The notes beneath the pieces are model-generated. The model did no database searches. It saw only the letters and a program-made list of their open reading frames with translations, and was not told the DNA's origin. Positions 61,981 to 64,000 of a stretch of DNA of 64,000 nt are shown here, one piece after another. Every line of letters begins with the position of its first letter. The first letter of the stretch is position 1. The DNA comes from Panax quinquefolius (Eukaryota; Streptophyta; Magnoliopsida; Apiales; Araliaceae): positions 30,663,544 through 30,727,543 of the forward strand of contig CM035165.1 of NCBI GenBank assembly GCA_020205615.1. The letters are read 5' to 3'. Both the position numbers and the translations under genes were made by a program.

Positions 61981-63078
61981 CTTCGGTGCACGACAAAATC
62001 GGGCTAGGTGACCTTCTCTTCCACAATTGTAACATGCTTTTTTGCTGCTGCGTCACAGTTTGGTGATGTGTCCCTCCCTCCACATTTGTAACATACGACG
62101 ACCCGGTCGTTCTCTCCTTCCTTAACAACGGTCTTTGGTCTTGACGTCCTTCCATCATTACTAAATCTCCTCTTCTTGAAACTCCCACTTTTATTGTCTT
62201 GGCCATGATTACCACCGAAGTGGTTACCATTTCTGGCATGTTGATTCCCTCCACGTTTGTTGTCACCGCTTCGATGACTATTACCACTGGTATTTTCATT
62301 ATGCCGGCTACTTTATCTTGGTTGCATTGACCCATTATCGCGCTCCAATAACTGAGCCCTATTTACAACATCTGAATACAAACACAGTTTATGAGAAATA
62401 AGATATTGACGTATCTCCGGTTTCAAACCTCTTAAAAACATTCGCGTCATTCGCTCCTCATTATCAACCAAATGGGATGCAAACCGGGATAACTCCGCAA
62501 ATTTAGCCTCGTATTGTGACACGGTCATATTATTTTGCTCCAACTTGATAAACTCCACCTCCTTCATGTGACGAATACTTTCGGGAAAGTATTTGTCGTT
62601 GAACAGCTCTTGGAACTTCTCCCAAGACATCTTGAGTGCGCCCCGTGGAGTACGCTTTTCTGATTCCCACCAGTAATGCCTCCCCGCAACATAACATAAA
62701 GGTGGCAAAAGGAACCTTTTGCTCCTCGAACATCCCAAGACATCAAATATCTTGGTGATCCGCTTTATCCATACATCCGCCTTAAGTGGTTTTGGCTCTC
62801 CAATAAACTCCGGTGGTCCCGGCTCCTTGAAGCATTTAGCGGTGGACCGTCTCGAGAGTTTCGATGTTTCCACCTATATTTTGGACAGGAGTTTTTCTTT
62901 TCGATCTTGTATTTAATTGCAGAAAGCTCCTAAACATTCCGTCGTTCGCCATTTGGTCGGTGTTGTTGTTCACCTGAGGATTATTGTCTTCCTGTTGCAC
63001 ATTATCCTGAGTATTAATCTATGGTGACTCCACGATCTCATGTGCTTCATTGCTTATCTCAACATTTTCGGATGCCAT
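61981..63078 (-). pseudogene. gag of E, mostly open
   Basis: The ATG at 63078-63076 (MASENVEI) lies about 170 bases after the PBS. The main frame, 62873-62313 (186 residues), holds the retrotransposon gag domain: WIKRITKIFDVLGC, SWEKFQELFNDKYFPESIR, MKEVEFIKLEQNNMTVSQYE, and LVDNEERMTRMFLRGLKP. Two CCHC knuckles follow. The first (CYKCGG, near 62096) has lost one base of the GGGAGGGG run; the second, CYNCGREGHLARFC, is intact at 62034-61993. The product is the particle-forming, RNA-binding protein. There are two or three shifts in all, far fewer than in the other copies. Confidence 0.88.
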
Positions 63079-63248
63079 TTTTCAAACTACCACAAAACAA
63101 GGGTTAATTAATATATCACATATTATCCCTATACTCTGACCAACCAGTTAAATACCAAATAAACTTAGGTAGGTCATACTAGTGAAGGAATTCCCCGTCT
63201 CTCCCCTCCTAGTTCTTATCTCACATCTCAGCCAGGGATCATATCCCT

Positions 63249-63264
63249 AAGCTTTGATACCAAC
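63249..63264 (-). other. Primer-binding site of E, intact
   Basis: AAGCTTTGATACCAAC on the plus strand, coding-strand GTTGGTATCAAAGCTT, immediately before the LTR end. TGGTATCA is the standard plant initiator-tRNA-Met complement. It serves as the standard for the degraded sites of the other elements. Confidence 0.85.
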
Positions 63265-64000
63265 TGTGACGCCCCCAAAACACGTATACATCACCCATCT
63301 TGAGTCGCCAGATACAAGGTACTGAATACAAATACAACTTAATTATACAACGAATAAGTGTGAAATACGACAAACATAAAGTTGTGAGTTTTAATACAAA
63401 TATTGTCATCTAGACAATATCCACACTCAATGGAGTCCTCATTACATTTATCATCACACTATTTCACGAATAGTGAGGACTACTAATGCACCATCTAGGA
63501 CCATCACTCTGTTCCCGACTAGTCCCCATTTCGTTCTCATTTTCTCAAGAGAACACGGTGAAAGAAAGGGTGAGCTCAACTAGCCCAAGAAGAAATATTA
63601 TGACTAAGATAATGCAAAATAAATTATCAATAGCCTTCAACAAAGATAACAACTAATAGAATATAATGACAACAAGTTTTAGATCAAAAGCTGCGTGTAG
63701 AATAAGCAATCCATTAGAAGAGTCAAGTAAAGTATAAAATCTCTACATCTTCTATGATTTAAAAAGTTTTTCATCAACTTTATCGAGAGACTTAATAAAT
63801 AAAATCGAATCATCCCTGCTCCACGGCCAATGATATTCATATAATCATCAATGGTCATGACTATACCGAATAATCCCCGGTCATAATCATACCAACAACT
63901 GTCCACCAATGAACTACAGGCCAATGAGAACTTTTACCACATCATTCGTCATATTACGGTCATAATTATACCAAATAATCCCTGATCATAATCATACCAA
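63265..64000 (-). repeat. 5' LTR of E, type B, partial
   Basis: Starts TGTGACGCCCCC, the exact complement of the LTR end GGGGGCGTCACA, and continues through U5, the GAGCTC block near 63574 and type B GTAGTGCAT-like units (63810-63930) to the window edge. No promoter is reached. The frame 63679-63924 is repeat-derived. Confidence 0.85.

Larger units (their letters stand above)
59785..64000 (-). mobile_element. Element E, right part (integrase to 5' LTR)
   Basis: Reverse-strand element with the least damaged coding sequence of the window, an intact PBS and the start of its 5' LTR, which runs off the window. It begins at 59785 in integrase (CCGTCCGTCT), directly after the LTR end of B. The left part is 8080-10090. 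It contains an RT deletion of about 550 bases. Confidence 0.8.

Noticed and set aside
63249..63264. tRNA-Met-like sequence
   Set aside because: It is a primer-binding site complementary to a tRNA 3' end, 16 bases long, not a tRNA gene.

Overview
The window is AT-rich plant nuclear DNA made almost wholly of long-LTR Ty3/gypsy retrotransposons. I see no host gene, rRNA or tRNA gene. Evidence for plants: LTRs of about 2.4-3.5 kb, primer-binding sites of the TGGTATCA...AGC type (initiator tRNA-Met), polypurine tracts, and broken gag-pol with CCHC zinc knuckles, a DTG protease, an FIDD reverse transcriptase, RNase H, an HHCC/DDE integrase and a C-terminal chromodomain-like tail. That set suggests a chromovirus near Tekay/Del. 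The species cannot be told from the sequence.

Matching broken ends across the window gives a nested stack of seven elements, oldest to youngest: A1 (+; 92-8079) is interrupted by E (-; 8080-10090 and 59785-64000); E by B (+; 10091-17856 and 57386-59784); B by F (-; 17939-25078 and 54918-57385); F by A2 (+; 45614-54917, left tip lost); A2 by G (-; 25079-28640 and 39716-45613); and G by C (+; 28641-39715). The orientations alternate strictly. Most right-hand junctions are exact LTR ends, while most left-hand junctions have lost some sequence.

The core, C, is the most unusual part. It is a tandem array of three LTRs of about 3.5 kb separated by two interiors of only about 320 bp. Each interior joins the leader and first gag codons to the last codons of pol, so C encodes nothing and would need proteins supplied by relatives. 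Each C LTR carries about ten tandem hairpin units of 37-40 bp and a 450-480 bp U5 segment absent from the other LTR types.

The LTRs fall into related types: A (A1, A2), B (B, E, G), C, and a C/A mosaic (F). All have a TATAAATAG-like promoter, short tandem repeats, a conserved GAGCTC block and, near the PBS, hairpins. The polyproteins of A1, B, F, G and A2 are badly frameshifted. E, although second oldest by nesting, keeps the longest open frames. Together with recurring identical changes (such as CTG where ACA is expected) this suggests that part of the apparent decay is base-call or assembly error. No gene in the window looks functional as written.
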